A stretch of DNA of 34,297 bases, taken from contig MKUP01000029.1 of NCBI GenBank assembly GCA_001898625.1, positions 1 to 34,297 of the forward strand, written 5' to 3'. Made by a program: the position numbers and the translations under genes. Below, in pieces: positions 15,713 through 23,646 of the stretch (position 1 is its first letter; each line of letters starts with the position of its first letter). The notes under the pieces were generated by a model. It did not search any database. It was not told the origin of the DNA and worked only from the letters and a program-made list of their open reading frames with translations. The DNA is from Burkholderiales bacterium 67-32 (GTDB lineage Bacteria; Pseudomonadota; Gammaproteobacteria; Burkholderiales; Burkholderiaceae_B).

Positions 15713-17335
15713 TCAGCCGCGGCTGCGCGCGATGGAAAACGTGAACCGGATCGCCAGCGCATAGCCCAGCAGCGCGAGTACCGGCATGTCGCCCCAGCGC
15801 GGGCCCACGCCGTGCTGCATCAACAAGCTCGATGCGATGTACAGGCCGAGCGTCACGAGCGCCAGCGCGACGCGACGGCCGAGGCGGTCGATCCCGCTCA
15901 GCATCCTGGCATCCGGCTTGATCGACAGTTGCAGCAGGTCACCCTGCCGCAAGACGCTGTGCAGACGCCGCGCCATCAGGGAGGGCAGGGCGTGGGCCGC
16001 GTTCCCCAGTTCATATGGCAGACGCTGCGATGCCGCAGACTTGGGCTCGTCGAAGACGCCCGTGGTCGTGTGGCGAGAGATGGCTTCGATGATGGAAAAC
16101 TCGGGTGCCAGCAGGCGCACCGTCCCTTCGAGCAACAACAGGGTACGCGTGAGCACGAGGAGGTCCCTGGGCAGCCGGACTTCCTGGGTCCGGCCCGCCG
16201 CCACGAGCTGCGCGAGAGCACCTGAGAGCGACCAGTCCTTCAGCGGCCTCTGTGCGCAGTCTGCGACCAGGGCACGCACGACAGGCACGAACACGGCCCG
16301 ATCGGTGCCGTCGCCGAGCAGGCCCAGGTCGAGCCAGGCATCGACCACCCATTCGGCATCCTGCTCGACGAAGGCCAGGGCGAACGCCACCAGCGCCCGC
16401 CGCATGTTGCCGTCGACCCGGCCCACGATGCCGAAGTCGTGCAGGCAGATGCGGCCATCGTCCATCACGAAGACGTTGCCGGGATGGGGGTCGCCGTGGA
16501 AGAAGCCATCGCGGAAGATCTGGGCGACGTAGCTGTCCACGAGTTTGCCCGCGGCCGCCACCGCGGTGGGCGAAGGCAGACCGTGCAGGTGAGCTCCGTG
16601 GCTGAACTGCTGGACCATGACGGTCGGCGTGCACAGGCCGTCCACCACGTCGGGGATCACGATGTCGGCAGAGCCGCGCCAGGCGTCGGCGAAACGTCGC
16701 ACGGAAGCTGCCTCGCGCGACAAATCCATCTCGTAGCGGAAGTTGGCCGCAACCTCGTCCACGATGGCTGCCAGCCCCCAGCGACGCAGCGAGGGCACGA
16801 GCCCCTGCATGACCAGGACGATGCGGCGCAGGATGCGCATGTCGGTCTCGGCCTGCTCGGCCGCGCCAGGGCGGCGGATCTTCACCACCACTTCCGTCCC
16901 GTCCGGCAGGGCTGCACGATGAATCTGGGCGATCGAGGCCGCGGCGAGCGCGTGCATGTCGAAGCGTGCGAAGACCTGCTGCCATGGGCGGCCGAGCGCC
17001 GCCTCGACCTCCTGGACCGCCTGCTCGGGAGGAAACGGCGCCACATTGGCCTGCAGGCTGGCCAGAGCCTCTTGCGCATCGGGCGTCAGAATGTCGGCCC
17101 GCAGGCTGAGATGCTGGCCCAGCTTCACGAAGGTCGTGCCCAATCGCTGCAGCACTTCGGCGAAGCGGTCGGCCGCCCGGTGGGTATCGCAGCGCATCAG
17201 GCCCCGGTGCCAGGCCACCCAGAGCAGGAACCCGCTCAGGGCCATAGCGATCTGCGTGGCCCGGCGCAGCGCCGAGCGTTGCGTTGGGCGGCCCGCAAGA
17301 CGCACGGTGGAAACGGGGCGGTTCGGTCGCGTCAT
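15713..17335 (-). CDS. UbiB/ABC1/AarF-family atypical kinase, membrane-anchored
   Basis: A 540-residue ABC1/UbiB-type protein; the family supports ubiquinone biosynthesis or lipid handling through an atypical kinase/ATPase fold. Diagnostic motifs are the KxGQ loop (FVKLGQHLSLRADIL), the Ala-rich loop AAASIAQIH, the VVVKIRRPG lysine, FFHGDPHPGN and HDFGIVGRV. Two C-terminal hydrophobic stretches (LALVTLGLYIASSLLM; VLALLGYALAIRFTF) match the membrane anchor of UbiB proteins. It overlaps the upstream dehydrogenase gene by ATGA (17332-17335). It is probably a second copy beside a housekeeping UbiB elsewhere, perhaps serving quinones under low oxygen; that role is inference. Confidence 0.86.
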   Translation of the reverse strand: MTRPNRPVSTVRLAGRPTQRSALRRATQIAMALSGFLLWVAWHRGLMRCDTHRAADRFAEVLQRLGTTFVKLGQHLSLRADILTPDAQEALASLQANVAPFPPEQAVQEVEAALGRPWQQVFARFDMHALAAASIAQIHRAALPDGTEVVVKIRRPGAAEQAETDMRILRRIVLVMQGLVPSLRRWGLAAIVDEVAANFRYEMDLSREAASVRRFADAWRGSADIVIPDVVDGLCTPTVMVQQFSHGAHLHGLPSPTAVAAAGKLVDSYVAQIFRDGFFHGDPHPGNVFVMDDGRICLHDFGIVGRVDGNMRRALVAFALAFVEQDAEWVVDAWLDLGLLGDGTDRAVFVPVVRALVADCAQRPLKDWSLSGALAQLVAAGRTQEVRLPRDLLVLTRTLLLLEGTVRLLAPEFSIIEAISRHTTTGVFDEPKSAASQRLPYELGNAAHALPSLMARRLHSVLRQGDLLQLSIKPDARMLSGIDRLGRRVALALVTLGLYIASSLLMQHGVGPRWGDMPVLALLGYALAIRFTFSIARSRG

Positions 17336-18363
17336 GGCTCATCCAACCTGTTGCGCAGGCGGCCCGCATGCCAGGCTGCGATGTTCGAGATGGTCTCGTC
17401 GAGGATGCGCGCGATCGCCTCCGACGTATTGAACCCGACATGCGGTGTCACGAGCACACGCGGATGCGTCAGCAGTGGGCTGGATGCCGACCAGCCGGTA
17501 TCGCAACCCAGTCCGCCGCAGCCCGTGGGCACTTCGGGAGACAGATCCCCTTCCTGTTCCAGCACGTCCAGACCTGCTGCGGCGACGGTACCTGCCTCCA
17601 GTGCGTGCAGCAGGGCGGCCTCGTCGATGAGCGCACCCCGTGCCGTGTTGATCAGTACCATGCCCGGTTTCATGCGCGCGAAGGCCTGGCCATCGAGAAG
17701 GTGGTGCGTGGCCTGCGTGGCCGGAACATGAAGGCTCAGAACATCGCTGCTTTGCAGGATCTGCTCCCACGTCACCACGCGGACGCCGGCGATGGGTGCT
17801 GCCGTGATGTCGAGCGATTGGGCGAGGGCCGGGTCGTAAGCGAGAACTTCCATGCCGAACCCCAGGGCGATACGGGCCACGTGGCGCCCGATCCGGCCCA
17901 GCCCGACGATGCCCAGCGTCTTTCCTTCCAGCTCGAAGCCGGTGAGGCCGCGGTAAGCGAAAGAACCTTGGCGCGCCCGCTCGTGGGCTTGTGTCAGATG
18001 GCGAGCCACGCCCAGCAGCAGCGCGAAGGCATGTTCGGCGACGCTGGCAGACCCATAGTCCGGCACGTGGCACACGGCAATGCCGCGTCGGCGGCAAGCC
18101 TGCAGGTCGATGTGATCGAAGCCCGCGGAGCGCGTTGCCACGAGCCGCACGCGCGGCAGCAACCGGAGCACCGATTCGTCAACGCGCGTGCGCACGAAGA
18201 CGCACAGCACCTCGGTGTCTTCATCGCCGACATCGGATACCACCAGGCGTTCGTTCTGGACGAAGTGCGCGTGCCAGTGGGTCGGAAGCCGTTGCTGCAG
18301 CGCGGCCTGGTCCGCCGGTGCGATGTCGGAGAACAGAACGGACAGACGGTTTTGTGCGGTCAT
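17332..18363 (-). CDS. D-2-hydroxyacid dehydrogenase (D-lactate dehydrogenase-like)
   Basis: NAD-dependent D-isomer-specific 2-hydroxyacid dehydrogenase, 343 residues. It has the dinucleotide motif GIVGLGRIGRHVA, catalytic Arg in NTARGALID, Glu in GLDVLEQEG and His in TPHVGFN. The N-terminal pattern and the insert before the His match fermentative D-lactate dehydrogenases, so pyruvate to D-lactate with NADH reoxidation is a reasonable guess. ATG 18363 has GAGGAGG about 6 bases upstream; the frame is open further left but without coding signal. It overlaps the genes on both sides by 4 bases (18360-18363 and 17332-17335). A redox valve would suit an oxygen-limited programme. Confidence 0.87.
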   Translation of the reverse strand: MTAQNRLSVLFSDIAPADQAALQQRLPTHWHAHFVQNERLVVSDVGDEDTEVLCVFVRTRVDESVLRLLPRVRLVATRSAGFDHIDLQACRRRGIAVCHVPDYGSASVAEHAFALLLGVARHLTQAHERARQGSFAYRGLTGFELEGKTLGIVGLGRIGRHVARIALGFGMEVLAYDPALAQSLDITAAPIAGVRVVTWEQILQSSDVLSLHVPATQATHHLLDGQAFARMKPGMVLINTARGALIDEAALLHALEAGTVAAAGLDVLEQEGDLSPEVPTGCGGLGCDTGWSASSPLLTHPRVLVTPHVGFNTSEAIARILDETISNIAAWHAGRLRNRLDEP

Positions 18364-18614
18364 GAGCCCTCCTCGATTACCCGGTGCAGGGACAGGATGC
18401 AGAACGCGGCGATGAAGTGCCCGGTCTTGGTGCCTTGCGCGAGTTCCGCTTGCGCGAACACCGTCGGCAGCCGGCCGGCGACCGCATCGCGCATGGTCTC
18501 GAATCCGTCGAGCAACTGAACCGTGAAGAACGCCGCGCAGCGCATCGGGCCCTGCGTGCGGCCGCAGTCCGCGTAGGCCAGTGCGGGCTTGAATCTGGCC
18601 GGAGGATTCGTCAT
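18360..18614 (-). CDS. Small protein of unknown function (84 residues)
   Basis: Not recognised. It encodes 84 residues with two cysteines in the first third (YADCGRTQGPMRCAAFF) and no membrane helix or signal peptide. It is accepted as a gene because it is joined to both neighbours by ATGA overlaps (18611-18614 with the DUF6629 gene, 18360-18363 with the dehydrogenase), and a GGAG-type site for the next gene lies inside its end. It may be a soluble accessory protein of this operon. Confidence 0.6.
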   Translation of the reverse strand: MTNPPARFKPALAYADCGRTQGPMRCAAFFTVQLLDGFETMRDAVAGRLPTVFAQAELAQGTKTGHFIAAFCILSLHRVIEEGS

Positions 18615-19255
18615 GGCACGGCCAGCCTCGCTCGGGGCTCACGGAACCGCCACAGCACGATGAAGCTGAGCCCAGCGGCAAAGAAGCACCACACCGAGAT
18701 GAACCAGGTTGCATAGAACATGTAGGCGGCGATTGCGGAGACAAAGGCGGCCACCCCAAAAGCCGCCACGCGCCGGTGGCTAGAAACCATCAGGCTTGCG
18801 CAGGTGCCGATCAGATACAGGGCCATCTTGGTCATCACGTAGAAGTGCGGAGAGTCGTAGAGGATGTGCTGGCCGACCACGCGGGCCGTGATGGGCAGCT
18901 TCACCAGCATCGCCAGCAGGTACAGACCGACGAGCGCGCCCGCGACTGCAATGGCCACCAGAACCCGACGGCGCCAACGGACGCTCTCCAGCGCCAGCGC
19001 AGCCAGCGGGACGTAGATCGGCCACAGGACGTGCGAGAAGAACGAGTAGAGATGCGTCAGCGCCACGTTCAGCAAGGGCGCGCGGTCGGGGAACGTCAGC
19101 CACAGCGTGCCTTCGAGCAGTTGCTGGACCCCGAACAGCAGCGGGATGGCGGCATACGGCAGTTCGCGCCGTGAGCGGGCCCGGCGCATGGTGACGGTCC
19201 CCAGGCCCAGCAGAACCGCTGCGGCCGTGAAACTGGCGGGTGCGGAAAAGCACAT
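18611..19255 (-). CDS. DUF6629 family membrane protein
   Basis: A 214-residue polytopic membrane protein matching the DUF6629 pattern: it begins MCFSAPASFTAAAVLLGLG and continues with IPLLFGVQQLLEGTLWLTF, then five to six further hydrophobic helices. The conserved first residues (Met-Cys-Phe-Ser-Ala) support the start at 19255. The function is unknown. It follows the PRPP synthetase gene by 53 bases and is coupled to the small ORF after it. Confidence 0.8.
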   Translation of the reverse strand: MCFSAPASFTAAAVLLGLGTVTMRRARSRRELPYAAIPLLFGVQQLLEGTLWLTFPDRAPLLNVALTHLYSFFSHVLWPIYVPLAALALESVRWRRRVLVAIAVAGALVGLYLLAMLVKLPITARVVGQHILYDSPHFYVMTKMALYLIGTCASLMVSSHRRVAAFGVAAFVSAIAAYMFYATWFISVWCFFAAGLSFIVLWRFREPRARLAVP

Positions 19256-19308
19256 GGGCAGTCATCTCCCCTCGATCGTGAGCGTCATGACGAGCGTGGC
19301 GCAGCGGC

Positions 19309-20208
19309 TCATGGCGCGCCGGCTTCCATCAGTTCCTGCACCGCTGTCGCCAGCGGTGCCACCACGCTGATGCCGTTGGAGACATGCGGCACGGTGTCGC
19401 AGGTCACCACCCGCTGGGGCCCTGCCGCAAGAAGTGCGTGGTACGCGTCGGCGGCGAACAGGGCGTGCACCCCGATGCACACCGGTGGCGGCAATCCCAC
19501 GCTGCGCACACTGGCGATTGCCTGGATCATCGTGCGCGCGCTGGACACGATGTCATCGATGAGCACGGGCTGGCGGTCTGCCAGGGCCGCGGTGTCGGGA
19601 AGGCTGACCTCCACGTCCTTGTCGCCCCGGCGGATCTTCTGCAACACCGTGAACGGCGCGCCAGCCAAGCGCGCGACTTCCTGGACCCATTGCTCGCTTT
19701 CCGCATCGGGTCCGATCAACACGGGACGGTCCACATGGGCTGCGACCCAGGCCGCGATGGCGGGCGCGGACTGGACCACACGGGTCGGCACCCGGTAGAC
19801 CTCGCCGAGCGAGCGGTAGCGGTGCAGATGGGGATCGACGGTGACGATACCGTCGAACACCGTCGACACCAGCGCAGCAAACGTGCGGGACGTGATGGCT
19901 TCGCCCGTGTTGAAGCGCCGGTCCTGACGCAGGTACGCCAGGTACGGGGCAGCCAGCAACACGCGGGTGGCGCCGAGGTCGCGCGCTGCGTCCGCGGCGA
20001 ACAACAAGGGCAGCGCCTTGGCGTCCGGCTGTGCCAGGCTGGCCACGATCACGACGGTGCGGCCGGTGACGTCGGCGTCCAGCCGCACCAGCGACTCGCC
20101 GTCCGGGAACCGGTGCAGTTGCAGGGCAGCCCGCTGCGCGCCCAACGCCCGGATCAGTCCATCGGCGAAGTCTTCGTCGCCCGGCAGGTGAAAAACGAGA
20201 GGTTTCAT
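19309..20208 (-). CDS. prs: Ribose-phosphate pyrophosphokinase, archaeal-like
   Basis: Ribose 5-phosphate + ATP to PRPP + AMP, cytosolic, 299 residues. Family motifs: the flexible-loop region APYLAYLRQDRRFNTGEAITSR, the VDPHLHR signature and the PRPP loop PVLIDDIVSSARTM. VDPHLHR in place of the bacterial DLHxxQIQGFF, and the shorter length, point to the class III or archaeal-like Prs group. It overlaps the AMP phosphorylase gene by ATGA (20205-20208), with GGAG at the junction, so the two proteins are made together. One product of this enzyme, AMP, is the substrate of the other. It is likely an accessory copy in addition to a housekeeping prs. Confidence 0.88.
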   Translation of the reverse strand: MKPLVFHLPGDEDFADGLIRALGAQRAALQLHRFPDGESLVRLDADVTGRTVVIVASLAQPDAKALPLLFAADAARDLGATRVLLAAPYLAYLRQDRRFNTGEAITSRTFAALVSTVFDGIVTVDPHLHRYRSLGEVYRVPTRVVQSAPAIAAWVAAHVDRPVLIGPDAESEQWVQEVARLAGAPFTVLQKIRRGDKDVEVSLPDTAALADRQPVLIDDIVSSARTMIQAIASVRSVGLPPPVCIGVHALFAADAYHALLAAGPQRVVTCDTVPHVSNGISVVAPLATAVQELMEAGAP

Positions 20209-21764
20209 AGGTTCTCCGAAATCTGGAAGATCGGTGGGCGCGAGCGGACGAACTGCAGCGCATAGGCCAGCTCGCCCGGCGCCTGGGCGTGCAGCGTGAA
20301 GAGCGGCTGTCCCGCTTCGACCTGGTCGCCCAGGCGCGCATGCACGTCGATGCCGGCGGCAGCGGCGGTCGGTGCTCCGGCGAGCTTGGCCGCCCGCGCG
20401 AGCAGCCGGTTGTCGATTCGGGAGACCCGTCCCGTGGACGGCGATGCGACGGTGTGCCGATGCGTTGCCACCGGGATGCTGCGCAGGCCGCCCTGCTCAG
20501 CGCAGATCGCCTGGAACGTGGCCCAGGCGCGGCCGTCGGCCAGCACCTGCGTGGCGAGCGTCAGGCCGCCGCCGGCGGGCGCTGCACCGCCCATTTCGAG
20601 GATGTCCGCCGCCAGCCGCAACGCTCGCTCCCGCAGGTCGGCCGGGGCCTCGGGCGTCCCTTGTAGGACGGCCAGCACGTCGCGGGCCTCCAGTGCCGGG
20701 CCGATCCCGCGGCCGACCGGCTGCTCACCATCGGTGACGCGCAAGGCCACGTGCAGGCCGATGGCGCTGCCCACCTCCTGCAGGCGCCGACCGAGCGCCG
20801 CCGCGGCCTGCGCGCTGCGCACTTTGGCGGTGGCACCCACGGGCAGGTCGATCAGCACATGGGTCGAGCCCGCAGCGGCCTTCTTGGACAGGACCGAGGC
20901 GACGAGCTGGCCCTCGCTGTCCAGGTCCAGCGGCCGCTCGACGCGGATGAGGATGTCGTCGGCGGGGCTGAGCCGTACCGAGCCGCCCCAGACGATGCAG
21001 CCGCCCGTGCGTTCGACCACGCGCCGCATGCTCCGCACATCCAGGTTCACCGGCGCCAGCACCTCCATTGTGTCGGCCGTCCCGGCCGGCGAGGTGATGG
21101 CGCGCGAGGAGGTCTTGGGCATCGTGAGGCCGCAGGCGGCCACGATGGGCACCACGAGCAGGGTCGTGCGGTTGCCGGGCAGGCCGCCGACGCAATGCTT
21201 GTCCACCACCAGCGGGCGCCCCCAATCGATGCGGTCACCGACGCCAATCATGGCTTTCGTGAGCGAGACGGTCTCCGCGAGGTCCAGGCGATCGCCGGCG
21301 CAGGCGGTGATGAAGGTGGCCAGATGCAGGTCAGAGTAATGGCCCGCCGCGACGTCGGAGATGATGGCGCTGAACTCGGCATCGCCCAGGGCATTGCCGT
21401 AGACCTTGGCTCGGACATGGCTGAGCGAATCCAGCGGCGGTGCATGGGTCACCGTGACCAGCTGGCCCGGCTGCGCCCCCAGCGACGCCCATGCCGATTC
21501 GGACAGGCCAGCGACGTTCTCGGCCAGCCAATCCCCATCGACGACGCTGAGCGTCGCCACGATGCTGCGGCGGCCGGCCGTCAGCTGCACGCGCGCCTGG
21601 GTCGTGAAACCCTCCGACCGGCAGACAGGGCAGTCGCGCCGCATGTAGACCACCGGCTCCTGATGGGTGTCGATGCCGGTGCGCCACGCCTGCAGCGTGT
21701 TCACGCCATCCTCTCCGGTGCCGGTGCCGGTGCCGGTGCCGGTCTCGTGCAGGTGCGCCGTCAT
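20205..21764 (-). CDS. deoA: AMP phosphorylase / thymidine phosphorylase-family protein
   Basis: A 519-residue nucleoside-phosphorylase-II family enzyme of the archaeal AMP phosphorylase type: AMP + phosphate to adenine + ribose 1,5-bisphosphate. The signature DKHCVGGLPGNRTTLLVVPIV followed by PKTSSRAITSPAGTADTMEVLAP matches archaeal AMP phosphorylases and differs from TP/PyNP (KHSTGGVGDK). An extra N-terminal domain of about 90 residues is also typical. The start is ambiguous: ATG 21764 overlaps the preceding stop, but a hexanucleotide repeat coding Gly-Thr follows, and GTG 21704 just after it has a GGAGAGG site. The CPVC motif near residue 46 is unusual. No ribose-1,5-bisphosphate isomerase or RuBisCO is in the window. 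Confidence 0.87.
   Translation of the reverse strand: MTAHLHETGTGTGTGTGEDGVNTLQAWRTGIDTHQEPVVYMRRDCPVCRSEGFTTQARVQLTAGRRSIVATLSVVDGDWLAENVAGLSESAWASLGAQPGQLVTVTHAPPLDSLSHVRAKVYGNALGDAEFSAIISDVAAGHYSDLHLATFITACAGDRLDLAETVSLTKAMIGVGDRIDWGRPLVVDKHCVGGLPGNRTTLLVVPIVAACGLTMPKTSSRAITSPAGTADTMEVLAPVNLDVRSMRRVVERTGGCIVWGGSVRLSPADDILIRVERPLDLDSEGQLVASVLSKKAAAGSTHVLIDLPVGATAKVRSAQAAAALGRRLQEVGSAIGLHVALRVTDGEQPVGRGIGPALEARDVLAVLQGTPEAPADLRERALRLAADILEMGGAAPAGGGLTLATQVLADGRAWATFQAICAEQGGLRSIPVATHRHTVASPSTGRVSRIDNRLLARAAKLAGAPTAAAAGIDVHARLGDQVEAGQPLFTLHAQAPGELAYALQFVRSRPPIFQISENL
21715..21743. repeat. Hexanucleotide tandem repeat (CCGGTG)
   Basis: Four full CCGGTG units plus a partial fifth, in the first codons of the AMP phosphorylase gene, coding a Thr-Gly repeat on the minus strand. 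Six-base units keep the frame if the number changes. The repeat lies between the ATG (21764) and an alternative GTG start (21704). Confidence 0.9.
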
Positions 21765-23122
21765 ACCAGATCCACCGTCTGCAGGTACTCGGGCACGGCA
21801 ACCGACCAGCCCAGTTCATGGTCGATCCGCGCGCGCAGCGCATCGGCCGCCTCCGGCTCGCCGTGGGTCACGAAGGTTCGGCGCGGTGTTTGCGTGAAGC
21901 CGCGCATCCACGCGAGGATCTCGTCGGCATCGGCGTGGGCGGAAAGGTTGTCGAGCGAGGCCACCTCGGCGCGGATCGGCACGTCCTGGCCATGGATGCG
22001 GACGGTGGACGCGCCGTGCACGATCGCGGCGCCACGGGTGCCGCCCGCCTGGTAGCCGGCGAACAGGATGGTGTTGCGATGGTCGGGCGCGAATGACTTG
22101 AGGTGGTGCACCACGCGTCCTCCCGTGGCCATGCCACTGGCGGAGATGATGACCATCGGTCCACGACCGGCGCTGAGCGCCTTGGACTCCTCGACCTTGT
22201 TGACGATCTTCGCGGCATGGCACATGCCCTCGCATTCCTCGGGCGAGAGCCGGTGCTCGTCGCGATGGGCGTGGTACAGCCGTGTGGCATCGATGGCCAT
22301 CGGGCTGTCCAGGTACACGGGCAGGTGCTGGTGGATGCGCCCTTGCTTCTTGAGCTGGTAGATGCCGTACATCAGGCTCTGCGCTCGGCCGACAGCGAAC
22401 GCTGGGATGACCACGACCCCTCCACGGGCGGCCGTCTTGTTGATGACAGTCTCCAGCTGCGCCAGTGCGTCGGACGCTTCATGCTTGCGGTTGCCGTAGG
22501 TGGATTCCACCAGCAGGTAGTCGGCGCCGGGGACCTGCACCGGCGGGCGCAGCACCGGGTCGTTGGGCCGGCCGATGTCGCCGGAGAAGAGCACGGATCG
22601 CCGGCCGTCGTTGAGGTGCACGAAGGCCGAGCCGAGCATGTGCCCGGAAGGCGTCAACCGCGCGGTGAGTCCGGGCAGCGCCTCGAAGTCCTGAGAGAAC
22701 GGACGTGGCGCGAACAGCTTCAGGCAGCGCTCGGCGTCCTCACGGGTGTACAGCGGCAGCGCGGGCTGGTGTTTGGAGAAACCGTGCCGGTTGGCGAACT
22801 TCGCCTCTTCCTCCTGCAGATGGCCGCTGTCGGTGAGCAGGATCTTGCACAGCTCGTGCGTCGCGGACGTGCAGTAAACCCGGCCGCGAAAGCCTTGTCG
22901 CGCCAGCAGTGGCAGGTAGCCGCTGTGGTCGATGTGGGCGTGGGTGAGCACGACCGCGTCGACGGTCTTGGGCGCGACCGGCAGCGGCTCCCAGTTGCGC
23001 AGGCGCAGCTGCTTGAATCCCTGGAACAGGCCGCAGTCCACCAGAATGGTCGCGTCGCCATGGCGCAGCAGGTATTTGGAACCGGTCACGGTGCCGGTGG
23101 CACCCAGAAATTGAAGTTGCAT
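21761..23122 (-). CDS. MBL-fold beta-CASP metallo-hydrolase, RNA exonuclease/RNase type
   Basis: A 453-residue metallo-beta-lactamase-fold protein with a beta-CASP domain, the group of RNA-processing nucleases including archaeal CPSF-like enzymes. The zinc site motif is H61-A-H63-I-D65-H66 (LTHAHIDHSG), followed by TPSGHMLGSA, FSGDIGR, and late motifs SGMATGGRVVHHL, HGQDVPIRAEV, SAHADADEI and FVTHGEPEAA. ATG 23122 (MQLQFLGATGTVTGSKYLL) matches the family start and has GGAG about 8 bases upstream. It is coupled to the AMP phosphorylase by ATGA. It could supply nucleoside monophosphates from RNA to that enzyme, an attractive but unproven link. Confidence 0.88.
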   Translation of the reverse strand: MQLQFLGATGTVTGSKYLLRHGDATILVDCGLFQGFKQLRLRNWEPLPVAPKTVDAVVLTHAHIDHSGYLPLLARQGFRGRVYCTSATHELCKILLTDSGHLQEEEAKFANRHGFSKHQPALPLYTREDAERCLKLFAPRPFSQDFEALPGLTARLTPSGHMLGSAFVHLNDGRRSVLFSGDIGRPNDPVLRPPVQVPGADYLLVESTYGNRKHEASDALAQLETVINKTAARGGVVVIPAFAVGRAQSLMYGIYQLKKQGRIHQHLPVYLDSPMAIDATRLYHAHRDEHRLSPEECEGMCHAAKIVNKVEESKALSAGRGPMVIISASGMATGGRVVHHLKSFAPDHRNTILFAGYQAGGTRGAAIVHGASTVRIHGQDVPIRAEVASLDNLSAHADADEILAWMRGFTQTPRRTFVTHGEPEAADALRARIDHELGWSVAVPEYLQTVDLV

Positions 23123-23147
23123 GGTAGGTCTCCAAGGATGTTGTCGT

Positions 23148-23645
23148 TCAAAGAAGGACCGGCCGATCCGGCAACTCGTTGCCGTGGTCCGCGCCCCGCG
23201 GAAAGTGCTGCACCAGCAGGTGGCTGACGGCCACGATGCCTTCCAGGGCTCCGGCCTCGAAGCGTCCCTGCGCAAACTGGGCTTCCATGCGCTGGCACAC
23301 AGCCGACCACCTTTCGGCACCGCAACAGGCATGGATGCCGCGATCGGCCACGATCTCCACGGCCCGGTCGGCCAGCAGCACGTAGATCAGGACGCCGCTG
23401 TTGTGCGCCGTATCCCACACACCCAGGCGTGCGAACAGGTCCAGCGCCCGCTCGCCCGGCGATTGGTTGCGCCACAGTGGCGATCCGTCCAGCGCACCCT
23501 CGACCACGAAGCGCAGCTGGCCCCCATGCTGGAACTCTCCCGTGCGGATGGCCTGCTCGATCGCATCCAGCGCGCACGGGGGGAAGGCGCGGCGGACTGC
23601 GCGATCCGTGGTCGCAAGGTGGCGAAGAAGTCGTTGCATGTTCAT
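23148..23645 (-). CDS. TPM-domain protein (no signal peptide)
   Basis: A 165-residue TPM-domain protein without signal peptide. Matching features are LDAIEQAIRTGEFQHGGQLRFVVEGAL, ALDLFARLGVWDTAHNSGVLIYVLLADRAVEIVADRGI and the closing helical part. TPM domains are proposed to be phosphatase-like or to assist membrane protein quality control; no activity is established here. ATG 23645 begins 1 base after the stop of the exported TPM gene, and the two follow a LemA gene, a common three-gene arrangement. Confidence 0.82.
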   Translation of the reverse strand: MNMQRLLRHLATTDRAVRRAFPPCALDAIEQAIRTGEFQHGGQLRFVVEGALDGSPLWRNQSPGERALDLFARLGVWDTAHNSGVLIYVLLADRAVEIVADRGIHACCGAERWSAVCQRMEAQFAQGRFEAGALEGIVAVSHLLVQHFPRGADHGNELPDRPVLL

Positions 23646-23646
23646 C

